From NCBI GenBank assembly GCA_030432875.1, contig JAUILP010000016.1, positions 1-59,193 of the forward strand: a DNA stretch of 59,193 nt. The letters run 5' to 3'. Shown one piece after another: positions 1-9,066 of the stretch. The stretch is from Oligoflexia bacterium. GTDB taxonomy: Bacteria > Bdellovibrionota_B > Oligoflexia > Oligoflexales > JAGOVF01. Every line of letters begins with the position of its first letter. Position 1 is the first letter of the stretch. Made by a program: the position numbers and the translations under genes. Under the pieces are notes generated by a model. That model saw only the letters and a list, made by a program, of their open reading frames with translations, did not search any database and was not told the DNA's origin.

Positions 1-897
1 ATTGTGCGCAGGGAACTGCATACTTTAAAAGGAAATTCTGCCGCATTTGGTTTAGACGCTATTTCTTCACTCATTCACCGCATTGAAGATCAAGCTCTCA
101 TCACTCTCGATAGCATCAATAGCGTTGAAAGTAGTTTTGTGAGATTTTTAGACAACAATTATGAACTCCTTAAACTGCGTTTCGGACAGAGCCCAGAACC
201 TACCTATGTTGTTTCTCACGGTGAATTAGACAATTTGAAGGCAGATATTTTTGGTAGCCATAGTGTCGAAGCCCTTAAAAATATAATGTTCAAATGGTTG
301 ACCAATGTGCAAAAATCATCCGTACTTGAAGTTCTTGGCCCTATCGAGGGATATATCCAAAAACTAGCGAACGAACTTGGTCGCTGCATAAATTTTGAAG
401 TCCGCGGCGGGCACATTAAGGTAGATCGTGACGAAGTTAAAGACGTCGTTCAAAACCTCATCCATTTGTTAAGAAATGCTATAGATCATGGAATCGAGCC
501 AGAAAATGAGCGAGAAGAAAAACCTCAAGTTGCCCAGTTGATCCTATCGTTTGAAGAAAGCCGCGACGGCAGTCTTATCATACAAGTCGAAGATGATGGC
601 AGGGGCATCGATAAAAACCAGGTCCTAAAAAGAACTTTAGCGATGGGCAAAATTTCTGAAGCTGAAGCAAAAAAGATGAATGATGAAGATATCTATAATT
701 TGATATTTTTAGACGGCCTCTCGACAGCTGCTTCGGTAAGCAATATTTCAGGGCGAGGCGTAGGCATGCGTGCAATTCTAGAAGCCATTGAGGCCAGAAA
801 TGGAACCATAAAAATCAATTCCAAACTCGGCAAGGGGACGAAGTTTACGATAATATTACCGACAAATCAGCGCGTTGATATGCAAGCGGCGGCTTAA
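1..897 (+). CDS. Hpt/HATPase histidine kinase, 5' truncated by window edge
   Basis: C-terminal part of a CheA-like sensor kinase. The frame is open from base 1, so the gene begins outside the window. An Hpt phosphorylation motif (RELHTLKGNSAAFG) carries the phospho-acceptor His near residue 6. A helical linker follows, then a HATPase_c domain with an N box (RNAIDHG, about residues 157-163), G1 box (DDGRGI, about 197-202) and G2 box (GRGVGM, about 250-255). The domain order is that of CheA, but the protein ends directly after the ATPase domain with no CheW-like regulatory domain, so it is probably not a chemotaxis CheA. The upstream part would be expected to hold a sensor such as PAS. Two hairpins follow the stop. 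Confidence 0.85.
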   Translation: MVRRELHTLKGNSAAFGLDAISSLIHRIEDQALITLDSINSVESSFVRFLDNNYELLKLRFGQSPEPTYVVSHGELDNLKADIFGSHSVEALKNIMFKWLTNVQKSSVLEVLGPIEGYIQKLANELGRCINFEVRGGHIKVDRDEVKDVVQNLIHLLRNAIDHGIEPENEREEKPQVAQLILSFEESRDGSLIIQVEDDGRGIDKNQVLKRTLAMGKISEAEAKKMNDEDIYNLIFLDGLSTAASVSNISGRGVGMRAILEAIEARNGTIKINSKLGKGTKFTIILPTNQRVDMQAAA

Positions 898-942
898 TCA
901 GCAGCCCCTGGCACAAAACAAGAGTTTTTGCCCAAGCAACCG

Positions 943-991
943 GAGCCTTTGTAGCAAAAGGCTCACGGGCCAAAAGGCACCTAGTGCCTTT
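943..991. terminator. Two tandem perfect hairpins between convergent genes
   Basis: Hairpin 1 has 8-bp arms GAGCCTTT (943-950) and AAAGGCTC (957-964) around a 6-nt loop. Hairpin 2 has 8-bp arms AAAGGCAC (973-980) and GTGCCTTT (984-991) around a 3-nt loop. They lie between the kinase on the plus strand and the small minus-strand gene at 1021-1407, where a bidirectional terminator is expected. The T runs are short, so termination activity is inferred from structure and position. Confidence 0.5.
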
Positions 992-1020
992 AATCTCAAT
1001 ATATGGTAAAAAATAGCGGA

Positions 1021-1407
1021 TTAAGCCAGTTTAATAAATTTATTGGCCTGAGGACCAGTTTTAAAATGTTTAATAGCTCGAAGGTAGTCGTGTGACTTAG
1101 TCAGGTTAATGCGGGTTTGCTGCTGAATCGAACGCAATTGGCTCAGAAGAAGTTTATCTTGCTGGCTAACCTTTAGCCAAAGATCTGCTCCTAAAGACGA
1201 ATCACATATCCATGGTTGCAAACAATTTTGATTTTTGTGAAAAAAAGCGCGAAAATTCAGAAACGCATGCCACCTTTTGTTTAAAAAATCTTCGGCTTCC
1301 TTAAAATTTCCCTCTTTAAACAGCTTATGCGCTTCATTGCCGCGAAGCCAGATGACTTCAAGTATCTTTTTCAGTTTATTTACCGTCTCTTCAGTGTCTT
1401 GTTCCAT
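1021..1407 (-). CDS. Small helical protein downstream of fliD, possibly FliT-like
   Basis: About 128 residues, highly charged and predicted mostly helical, with no signal peptide or membrane segment. The frame is open up to 1467, but the ATG at 1407 (start MEQDTEETV) has a GAGG-type ribosome site about 5 nt upstream and is the better start. The gene lies about 200 bp downstream of fliD on the same strand. That is the usual place of fliS/fliT export chaperones, and its size and helicity suit a FliT-like chaperone. I do not recognise a family signature, so the function is inferred from context only. Confidence 0.5.
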   Translation of the reverse strand: MEQDTEETVNKLKKILEVIWLRGNEAHKLFKEGNFKEAEDFLNKRWHAFLNFRAFFHKNQNCLQPWICDSSLGADLWLKVSQQDKLLLSQLRSIQQQTRINLTKSHDYLRAIKHFKTGPQANKFIKLA

Positions 1408-1611
1408 GCGGCCTCGCGCTGTCAAAAAATTTTTTTTATTCACATTAATTCCACAGACACGAAGCACCCTGATGCGATCACTAAATTGAAACGCTCGGAG
1501 GAAAATTCATCGTTTAACCTAAAAGTAGCTTCGCCGTCAGGGATGCCACTCTTTAAGCAACAATTTTTTCTGTCTTCGTATCCTATATATATACTTTGAT
1601 ATTAAGCTTTC

Positions 1612-2958
1612 TTAACTTGTGGGCATTTGCGAACGCATAAAACGTTCCTGACTCTCTAACTGACCAATTTTCTGTTCAATATTTTGAAAGTGCGCCCGCA
1701 TGCGTTCTTCTTTTTGCGCGACTTTTTCTGTTTCACGCTCGATTTGTCGGTCCTGCGCCGCAATTTGCCGATCCAAATTTTTTTGACGCAAACCTAAAAC
1801 TCCCGATTCGCTTGCCTGGAGCTGCTTAACTGTATTAGAAAGATGCGAGGCCAAGCCCTTTCCATGTTCTCCTTCAGTAAACAAACCGGCAACACCATCA
1901 AAATCTTTTTCCAAAGCCCCTTTAAGTTTTTGCTCATCAATAGCAAGCTCTCCCGTTTTGGCATTGGTACTAATACCTATTTGCGCCAAGGTTTGGTAGT
2001 TGCTGCCCTGAAACGCACTGGGAGCAGTTAAGGCACTTTGCAGCCGGGAAGAAACACTGCGCAAAAGGTTACGGTCATTTATTCTACCACCCTGCCCCCC
2101 TGTGGAGGCTGCCTGTGCTGGATTATTGCTTTGATCCCTGATATAACTCACAATCTTATTGTAATCCGTCACAAAATCCGCAATACCCTTTTGCGTGCCA
2201 TCAATGTCATGGGCAATCGAAACACTCACCTTGGTACCGGGATCTGCTTTTTTAACATTGAGTTTAAGACCTTCAACTAGGTCACCAATTTGATTAGTCG
2301 CTCTTGACACCGCAATATTTTCAAATGTACCAGTAAAATCTGCGGCTTTTTTAACTTCGTCAAAATTAAGAAACGTCGTATCAGGATCGAGAATAACTTT
2401 TGCCGCCTCACCTGTTTTCTCACTACTAATCACAAGTTTAAAGGGATCATCACCAATGCCTGTATTGACTATTTGCGCTTTTACACCGCTAACCTCTTTG
2501 TTAATTTTACTCGCGACATCAGAAAGGGTACTCCCTGGGTCTATCGCAAGCTCCTTAACGCTACCATGAATATCTTCAACACCCATAAAACCGAAGCCGA
2601 CTGAGGTATCATGAGCATCGGGGAACCCCACATCAGCCAAGACATTTTTGCTGGCAAGATTTCCAACTTCGAGCTCAAAAGAACCAGGCTTAACCGCACC
2701 GGTAATCACGGCATCAAGGATATCGGGATGGGAGGAGCTAGACGTGAATTTGGCAAAATCGCTTGTTTTAGTAATGCCATCTAGGGTTTTTTGAAAATTA
2801 GATAGAGAACTGGAAAAATTGTTGTATTCATTGCGCTCAGCGACACGCGAGCTGTGTTTACTTTTAAGATTTTCTAAAGGTACCTTTTGAGCGGCTGCAA
2901 TATCATCAGCAACTTGGCTCAATGAAGAAACACCTTGATTTATACCAGAAACGCGCAC
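1612..2958 (-). CDS. fliD: Flagellar filament-capping protein FliD (HAP2)
   Basis: FliD is the cap at the filament tip that folds exported flagellin. The N-terminus VRVSGINQGV matches the usual FliD start (hydrophobic-x-GINSG-like). The N-terminal and C-terminal helical regions flank a central beta-rich part. The C-terminus has a long coiled coil (about residues 385-440) with QIAAQDRQIERE-type heptads, as in FliD. I place the start at the GTG at 2958, which has a strong AGGGAGG ribosome site 6 nt upstream; the frame extends 7 codons further to 2979. Length (448 aa) is normal. A sigma-28-like promoter lies just upstream. No other structural flagellar gene is in the window. Confidence 0.88.
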   Translation of the reverse strand: MRVSGINQGVSSLSQVADDIAAAQKVPLENLKSKHSSRVAERNEYNNFSSSLSNFQKTLDGITKTSDFAKFTSSSSHPDILDAVITGAVKPGSFELEVGNLASKNVLADVGFPDAHDTSVGFGFMGVEDIHGSVKELAIDPGSTLSDVASKINKEVSGVKAQIVNTGIGDDPFKLVISSEKTGEAAKVILDPDTTFLNFDEVKKAADFTGTFENIAVSRATNQIGDLVEGLKLNVKKADPGTKVSVSIAHDIDGTQKGIADFVTDYNKIVSYIRDQSNNPAQAASTGGQGGRINDRNLLRSVSSRLQSALTAPSAFQGSNYQTLAQIGISTNAKTGELAIDEQKLKGALEKDFDGVAGLFTEGEHGKGLASHLSNTVKQLQASESGVLGLRQKNLDRQIAAQDRQIERETEKVAQKEERMRAHFQNIEQKIGQLESQERFMRSQMPTS

Positions 2959-2982
2959 TTCACCCCTCCCTAAAAACAAAAC

Positions 2983-3022
2983 CCTAAGGTCTATCGGTCG
3001 AATTAAAAAATTTATGAATTAT
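2983..3022 (-). promoter_or_regulatory. Possible sigma-28 flagellar promoter of fliD
   Basis: On the minus strand, ACCGATAG at 2991-2998 matches the sigma-28 -10 consensus GCCGATAA at 6 of 8 positions. It is preceded by an AT-rich stretch with TTCATAAA at roughly the -35 distance. Its position about 30-40 nt upstream of the GTG start fits a late flagellar gene. The -35 match is weak. Confidence 0.3.
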
Positions 3023-3187
3023 TTTTTTTGACCGCCATATCACCCACAGGTATTCCCATGATATAACTCTGTTAACATTGGTATAAATAATGTTTTTTAG
3101 AGATTTTGTGGAATCCCTTTGTTGAGATATGACACTAGCGACCGAAGTAACGAGGAGAAAATCACCATAGCATAAAGAAGAGTTAGA

Positions 3188-6100
3188 ATGACCCTAAAGA
3201 AAAACTACACATGTGCCTTAATTTGTTGGATAACCATGTCGCACCTCTTGGGCCAGTCTTTACACCGTCCAAATTTAGACAGCTATGGCCCACCATCTTT
3301 AGAGGCTTTTTGGCACTACGAATCTCGACTCATAAATAAAAACGCCACAACCGAAAACGTCGATGCGACCATCACCTCGATTCAGGAGCTTCTCAGTAAA
3401 AAAAATACCAAAAAACCTCAGCTTCTTGTGCGCCTAGCAGAACTCTATGAAAAAAGAGCTTTGATCGAGAGGCATAATGAAGAAAATAACTTTCTTTTGA
3501 GCCAAACTCAGTTTAAAAATAGCCTTGATAGTTTAAAACCTCGGCCTGATACCGGAAAAACAAAATACTATTTGCAAAAAAGCTATCAGTCTTATCAAAA
3601 ACTGCTGGCAGATTTTCCTCAGTTTTCCCGCGACCCCAAAATCAATTACGCTGTGGGGAGAAGCCTCATACTACAAAGAGACAGCAATGGACTGATGTAC
3701 TTTAACCATCTCGCAACACTTAAGGGCGCTATTTCTGAAAAAAATTCTGCCAAATTTTGGAGTGCGCTTTACTATTTTGACCTAAAAAGGTACCCCGAAG
3801 CCGCTAAAATATTCGCTAGTTTTAGCAGGCAAAAATCAGGAGCGTACCAATCTTATGCTGGGTATCAAGAGGCCTGGGCGAATTTTTATGCAAAAAAAGA
3901 CACTCCCTCTAATATGACAGCTACATTGAAGACACAACTTTCCTCACTCGCCAAGGCAGCTCCTTTGAGCGGTGATAAGCAGAGTGCTCAGAATGTTCTA
4001 AAGGATTATTTATTTACTGATCTTGCCTACTTTTTTGCTACTGAACTAAATGACTCAGATGCAAAAGAAATTTTTACCAAGTACAAACGACCCGATTTGC
4101 GTCTCGCTGTTCTAGACTTTGAAATTAGAAAATTGGTGGCTTCAAAAAAATATGACGCCGCTCTCTCTCTTAAACAAAAATTGGTCGACGAATATCCTAC
4201 CTATGCTTACCGATATTTGCTCGCTTCCTTAGAGCTACATATCTATTTTACTCGTGGTGACTATGGCAAGGTGCTCAGCAGTCTCCAGCCTTCGGCTATG
4301 TTTTTTGATGAAAAAAGCCCCTGGACTTTAGAAAATACTAAAAAAATAGGCAAAAATTTCGTTGCCGAAGTTAGGCGTCACCTGAGAACGCAAATTTTAA
4401 CTTATCCTAATAGCATCAAACGAGCAAAATTAGCCCCAAATATGCGGAGTCAGATATCAATTCAATTTTACGAATTTTTGCGCAAATACGACAAAGAATC
4501 ATCCTCCTCGCTAGGTTTTATGGTAGAGTATGCGAATGCATTAAAGGCGGGAGGACGCCTCGGTGACGCAACAGATACCCTTACCCAAATTGTAGCAAAT
4601 CAGACCTTTCCTTTAAATGATCGAAAAAAAGTCGCACTCACCATGATCTCCTTGGCAGGAACCATGTTAGCTCAGCAAAAGCCGCAAACTAAATCGCCCC
4701 AAAAAATGCCCCAAGGCTATCCTAAAGAAATTAAGGTTTTCGATAGCGCCGTTAATGCTTTTATACCGCTATACCCTGAAGATAAGAGATGCCCATCGCT
4801 ACTCTTTACCGTTGCGAGTCATGCTTTGCAGTACGGTAGCACCTTAAATGCTATCGAAATCTATCGTTCGGTCATAGCAAAGTATGCCCCTAGCAGTGAA
4901 TCGGACGCCAGCATGATTGAGATCCTTGCACAGCAAAAAAAATCCTCTTCATGGCAACAAGTGGAAATAGATAGTGAAAGCTTTATCAAACGTAACAAAT
5001 TTTTTAGGCAAAAAACTCGGGGATTAATTGCTGAAGACCTAAAGGCTTCTCACCTAAAAATTGCTGAAAAATATGTTGCCGAAGGAAAAGAAAAAGAGGC
5101 CGCTCAAAAGCTTGAATCATTCGCCAATAATTATCCCAAGGATAACCGCGCATCCGGGGCGTTAGTGCAAGCTTTTCGCCTTAGAAAAAAACTCTTAAAT
5201 ACGGATGATATCAGTAAAGTCGCCTTAACCTATTTTAAAAACTTTCCTAAAGATAAAAATAGAGCAGAAATTATTTTAACGTACGCACATATACTTCTTA
5301 AGGCAGGAAAGACCCATGAATCTGCTGTTTGGTTTACTCAGTTTGCACGAGAAAACCCCCGTCACAAAGATGCTCTAGCAAATGTTCTCAAAGGCGTTTC
5401 GCTTTTTAAAGCGACAGAAGAAGCCGACTTGGCTTTAAAAGCCATAGCAGATTTTTCATCCCAAAATACCGTTGCCGCGCAAAATACAGAGCTTAAGTTT
5501 CAGAAAGGTGAAATTTACGAGGGACAGGGGCAATACCTTAAAGCCATCGAGATTTATGAAGACCTCAGTAAAAACAAAATTTCAGCAAATTCTACGACAG
5601 CTTTAGCCGCGGTAAAAAAAGAAATCTTGGCTATTCGCATCAATAAATACGGCCTTAATTTGAAAAAAGCAGACAGTCTTAAAAAAAGAATATCTCCCCT
5701 ACCATACCAACAGTATTTTGACGCCAAAAATGAACTTGCCAAGCTGTACTTAAGCGTGGGATTAGGTACAAAAAATGGGATTCACTTTGTCGAAAGAGGA
5801 GATCCCGCCAATTTTATTTCCTATAGCGAATCTTTAGAAAAGCAGTGTGCTACCATAGAATCCTCTTTAAAAAAAGCATTAAGCGTAGGGGCAAAAAAAA
5901 TCGATGGAGAAACCTATTATCATCTAGCCAATCTCCACCGTGACCTGGGACGAAGGTACGCAATTCTCCTCAATAAAACAGATTTTTTCGACCTGGGCTC
6001 ATATCAAAGAGCACATAACAGAAGAGAAAAAATGTATTTGGCCCACGAAACACAAGCAAACAAATACGTCATCGCCGGGATAAATTCTTTGCAGTCTGTC

Positions 6101-6238
6101 AATATTAAAGACGGTATTTTTTATAAACTCGCAAAAGAAAAGCAAAAAATTGATCGTGGAAGTACTTTGCGCGTCGATGAGGTTCAATTTTGGCCTGGGT
6201 ATTTGAGTTTACGCACATCAGCAACCTATAGTGAGTAA
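3188..6238 (+). CDS. Giant secreted TPR-repeat protein
   Basis: The 1016-residue protein begins with a basic-hydrophobic segment (MTLKKNYTCALICWITMSHLLGQ) that looks like a Sec signal peptide. The rest is almost entirely helix-turn-helix repeats of TPR type. Typical units are KFWSALYYFDLKRYPEAAKIF (about 195-215) and EIYEGQGQYLKAIEIYEDL (about 777-795). TPR proteins of this size act as periplasmic or outer-membrane-associated scaffolds. The gene is followed after 2 bp by a TPR lipoprotein gene, so the two are probably co-translated partners. The architecture resembles the TPR partners of gliding/adhesion complexes (GltD/GltE, AglT type) of deltaproteobacteria, but I see no diagnostic motif and do not assign that role. 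Confidence 0.75.
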   Translation: MTLKKNYTCALICWITMSHLLGQSLHRPNLDSYGPPSLEAFWHYESRLINKNATTENVDATITSIQELLSKKNTKKPQLLVRLAELYEKRALIERHNEENNFLLSQTQFKNSLDSLKPRPDTGKTKYYLQKSYQSYQKLLADFPQFSRDPKINYAVGRSLILQRDSNGLMYFNHLATLKGAISEKNSAKFWSALYYFDLKRYPEAAKIFASFSRQKSGAYQSYAGYQEAWANFYAKKDTPSNMTATLKTQLSSLAKAAPLSGDKQSAQNVLKDYLFTDLAYFFATELNDSDAKEIFTKYKRPDLRLAVLDFEIRKLVASKKYDAALSLKQKLVDEYPTYAYRYLLASLELHIYFTRGDYGKVLSSLQPSAMFFDEKSPWTLENTKKIGKNFVAEVRRHLRTQILTYPNSIKRAKLAPNMRSQISIQFYEFLRKYDKESSSSLGFMVEYANALKAGGRLGDATDTLTQIVANQTFPLNDRKKVALTMISLAGTMLAQQKPQTKSPQKMPQGYPKEIKVFDSAVNAFIPLYPEDKRCPSLLFTVASHALQYGSTLNAIEIYRSVIAKYAPSSESDASMIEILAQQKKSSSWQQVEIDSESFIKRNKFFRQKTRGLIAEDLKASHLKIAEKYVAEGKEKEAAQKLESFANNYPKDNRASGALVQAFRLRKKLLNTDDISKVALTYFKNFPKDKNRAEIILTYAHILLKAGKTHESAVWFTQFARENPRHKDALANVLKGVSLFKATEEADLALKAIADFSSQNTVAAQNTELKFQKGEIYEGQGQYLKAIEIYEDLSKNKISANSTTALAAVKKEILAIRINKYGLNLKKADSLKKRISPLPYQQYFDAKNELAKLYLSVGLGTKNGIHFVERGDPANFISYSESLEKQCATIESSLKKALSVGAKKIDGETYYHLANLHRDLGRRYAILLNKTDFFDLGSYQRAHNRREKMYLAHETQANKYVIAGINSLQSVNIKDGIFYKLAKEKQKIDRGSTLRVDEVQFWPGYLSLRTSATYSE

Positions 6239-6240
6239 CG

Positions 6241-7260
6241 ATGATGAAATTGAATAGAATAAATTTGACTCTTGGTTTTTTGGGGTATGCATGGCTCATG
6301 GGATGCCAAACGCCCCATGAATCCCAGGTTAGCCTTTCTCAAATCGATGGGAAACTGTTCCCGAACCCTGTCGCCCTTGATGGGAGAGTTTACTTGCCCA
6401 GCAAAGAATTCAACGACCGCTTAGTTAAAGCGGAAAAATACTGGCTATCTCAACATAAGCAGGGGGGACGAAACGCACCCGAACTCATAAGTTATAAAAT
6501 CGCTCTTAAAAAATACAAAGAAGCAGAAAGCATGGCCCGCTACAATCTCCTCCTAAATTTTGAGGATGAGGAAAGCCTTTATTTTCTCGGTGTTTCCCAC
6601 CTCGCACAGGGACACTTCAAACTAGCAGAGGCAACTTTTTTGTCCCTTGGCGATTCAAATAACCGCGCGGTAAAAAGCGATGCTTTTAACGCCCTAGGGC
6701 TACTTGCCTGGCAAAAGAAAAATTGGGAAGAAGCAAGCAGCAAATTTGATGATGCTCTAAAAATTTCTGAGAATAACTCTTCGGCGCGACTTAACCGGGC
6801 TTTTCTTGCTTTGGCATTCAACAATCCTGATAAAGCGGAAACTTTACTGAAAGAAATTGCTTCGATAGAAGGGGCTGCCTTCGATGATGCTCGCTTTCAC
6901 TATGGGGTAGCACAAAGCCTTAACACCAACAAAGATGCGGCCATTGATAGCTATGAAAGCGTAAGCGATTATAAAAAAAGTCCTATGACTTTACTCAATA
7001 TTGCTATTGCCTATTTTAATGCTGGTGAAGATGACGATGCCTCGGATTTTTTGCGCAGATATATTAAACAATCTTCGGCCAAAACTCTCGATGCTCGAAG
7101 AACTGCAGCGCTTTCCAGGGGGCTTAATTTAAGAAAAGGAAAAGAGGCTTTAACGGACGAAGAAATAAGAAAACTCGCGAGCAGTATGAATGCTTCAGAC
7201 AAGGCGGAAGATAATGGTTTTTCTATCATGACCGAGGCTGGTAGTGTTCCTATGGATTAG
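6241..7260 (+). CDS. TPR-repeat outer-membrane lipoprotein
   Basis: 339 residues. The N-terminus is a lipoprotein signal ending in the lipobox LMGC (Cys at about residue 22). Several TPR units follow, for example EESLYFLGVSHLAQGHFKLAEATF (about 103-126) and NALGLLAWQKKNWEEASSKFDDALK (about 144-168). It starts 2 bp after the giant TPR gene, and a second in-frame ATG is the next codon. Its stop overlaps the 3' end of convergent purK by 11 bp, so there is no room for a separate terminator. The likely role is a membrane-anchored partner of the upstream TPR protein. Confidence 0.75.
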   Translation: MMKLNRINLTLGFLGYAWLMGCQTPHESQVSLSQIDGKLFPNPVALDGRVYLPSKEFNDRLVKAEKYWLSQHKQGGRNAPELISYKIALKKYKEAESMARYNLLLNFEDEESLYFLGVSHLAQGHFKLAEATFLSLGDSNNRAVKSDAFNALGLLAWQKKNWEEASSKFDDALKISENNSSARLNRAFLALAFNNPDKAETLLKEIASIEGAAFDDARFHYGVAQSLNTNKDAAIDSYESVSDYKKSPMTLLNIAIAYFNAGEDDDASDFLRRYIKQSSAKTLDARRTAALSRGLNLRKGKEALTDEEIRKLASSMNASDKAEDNGFSIMTEAGSVPMD

Positions 7261-8503
7261 GCTTTAGGTTTTCAAGTTCCGCTTTAAAATTTTCAAGATT
7301 GCTACGTACATTTTCGGGTGAATTTCCTGTACCGATAAAATGACCCATTTTCCGTTTTTGCTTCGCTTCAGGCTTGCTATAGAGATAGGTTTCAAGAATA
7401 TTGGGGTGATGCGCCAATAAAGAAAGATTGAGCGCCTTGTCGGCATCACTTATGACAGTATCACCGAATTGAGCATTCTTATTTTTTGCCTGCCGCAGCC
7501 AGGTTTCGCCCAAAATATTTCCCATACCATAGTACTGAGTTGGATTCGTCATGCTAATTTCTTGAGGTAGGGGGAGATCGAGTAAAATATGAGCCAGCAC
7601 ATCAAACTGGCTATATGTGCAGGCTTTGCGGCTGACATGACCGGAATTATGGGCACGTGGCGCAAATTCATTGATTCCAATAAAATAAGAATCGACCGCC
7701 ATTAATTCACCTTTGAGAAAAGATGGCGGTGGTGGTTCCGTGCAGATAAAAAACTCGGTAGTTAACAGCCCAATAGTGCCTCCGCCTACGAGCTCACAGG
7801 ATTTCTTCGCAAGCTCAAGAAGGACTTTGCCGACTTTTTCTGAAACAGAATAACTGGGAACAACGGAAATATCGAGAATGTGATCGCGGTGAATATTTTC
7901 AAAAATAGGGAACTGGACGACATCACCCTGCAGATTCCTCCCGGTAATAACACTTGCCTCGCAAAAAATATTGAGTTTGCTTTCGAGAACCAGAGGCAGC
8001 AGGGGTATTAGTGCATCGAGTTCCGAGTCGCTTGATATACCACGCTGACCTTTACCGTCATACCCGCCCCGTAGAGATTTGGCTATCATGGGGGCAACTA
8101 TTTTGCCGCGAAGACTGAGGAGTTCTTCTTTAGTATTGACGACAAAAAAAGGCGTAAGCGGGAGTTTATTCTCTAGTAAAAATGTCTTTTCCTTTTGCCG
8201 TTCCTGGGTGATTTCAAGAACATCAGGCGAAGGAAAAATAGGGGTACCCGTCGCTGTGGAAATATTTTTGAGATGCTTTGGGTCAACATTTTCAAATTCA
8301 TAAGTCACAACGTCGCAGGCCTGAAAAAAGCGCTGTAATTTTTCTTTGTCTTGCCACGCACCCTGATGAAAAAAAGGCGTGCGATATTTGCCCGGAGCAT
8401 AAGGTGAAGGATCATAAAAATGAACCTTTGCGCCCAGGCAGTGTAACGCCTCACTGAGCATGCATCCGAGCTGTCCTGCCCCTAATATACCGACTGTTTT
8501 CAT
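7250..8503 (-). CDS. purK: N5-carboxyaminoimidazole ribonucleotide synthase PurK
   Basis: ATP-grasp enzyme of purine synthesis that carboxylates AIR with bicarbonate to N5-CAIR. The N-terminus VGILGAGQLGCMLSEALHCLG is the typical PurK Rossmann start. Further signatures are DVVTYEFENVDPKHL (about 65-79), KSLRGGYDGKGQ (about 147-158) in the ATP-grasp fold, and NEFAPRAHNSGHVS (about 278-291). Length (417 aa) is slightly above the usual 355-390. The start codon overlaps the purE stop by 4 bp (ATGA), which indicates translational coupling. Confidence 0.95.
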   Translation of the reverse strand: MKTVGILGAGQLGCMLSEALHCLGAKVHFYDPSPYAPGKYRTPFFHQGAWQDKEKLQRFFQACDVVTYEFENVDPKHLKNISTATGTPIFPSPDVLEITQERQKEKTFLLENKLPLTPFFVVNTKEELLSLRGKIVAPMIAKSLRGGYDGKGQRGISSDSELDALIPLLPLVLESKLNIFCEASVITGRNLQGDVVQFPIFENIHRDHILDISVVPSYSVSEKVGKVLLELAKKSCELVGGGTIGLLTTEFFICTEPPPPSFLKGELMAVDSYFIGINEFAPRAHNSGHVSRKACTYSQFDVLAHILLDLPLPQEISMTNPTQYYGMGNILGETWLRQAKNKNAQFGDTVISDADKALNLSLLAHHPNILETYLYSKPEAKQKRKMGHFIGTGNSPENVRSNLENFKAELENLKPNP

Positions 8504-9045
8504 GAGTGCTTATTTCTTCTGATTTTTCTAATTTTTGCATTTCCCTTAAGCGCGGCTTCTGCCAAGTCCTGACGGTACTGCAAAAGCTGAGCTGCAATTT
8601 TTTCATCGGTCAAAGCTAAAATGCTCAGAGCAAAAAGCGCCGCATTTTTAGCCCCTGCCTCGCCAATGGCAAACGTCGCCGTAGGAATTCCGCCGGGCAT
8701 TTGGACTATCGAAAGCAGGCTATCTAGGCCCTTTAGATGCTTTGATGGGACCGGTACACCCAAAACAGGTACGGTGGTTAGAGCGCTAAGCATACCTGGT
8801 AAATGCGCGGCACCACCGGCACCAGCAATAATACACTTGATACCGCGTTCCCGCGCGTTTTTGGCGTGATCATACATAAGGTCTGGTGTACGGTGGGCAC
8901 TGACCACAAGGATTTCGTAAGGGGCAGCAAATTTTTCCAGAATCTCTTCTGCTTTTGCCATGATGTCATAGTCTGAGGCGCTGCCCATCACGATACTTAT
9001 GAGAGGATTTTTTTTCAAAACTTTTTTGGCGTTGTCTTTTTTCAT
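8500..9045 (-). CDS. purE: N5-CAIR mutase PurE (class I)
   Basis: Converts N5-CAIR, the PurK product, to 4-carboxy-AIR. The signatures are VMGSASDYDIM (substrate-phosphate loop, about 19-29), VSAHRTPDLM (catalytic His, about 48-57), AGAGGAAHLPGM (about 76-87) and the class I segment SIVQMPGGIPTATFAIG (about 111-127). Presence of PurK beside it supports class I chemistry. It begins 21 bp downstream of hemN and overlaps purK, so hemN-purE-purK is probably one transcript. Confidence 0.95.
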   Translation of the reverse strand: MKKDNAKKVLKKNPLISIVMGSASDYDIMAKAEEILEKFAAPYEILVVSAHRTPDLMYDHAKNARERGIKCIIAGAGGAAHLPGMLSALTTVPVLGVPVPSKHLKGLDSLLSIVQMPGGIPTATFAIGEAGAKNAALFALSILALTDEKIAAQLLQYRQDLAEAALKGNAKIRKIRRNKHS

Positions 9046-9066
9046 AATAATCTATTTCTTTTTACG

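Noticed and set aside
3188..7260. Assigning the TPR pair to a gliding-motility complex
   Set aside because: TPR repeats alone do not identify the complex, and no neighbouring gene of such a system is present.
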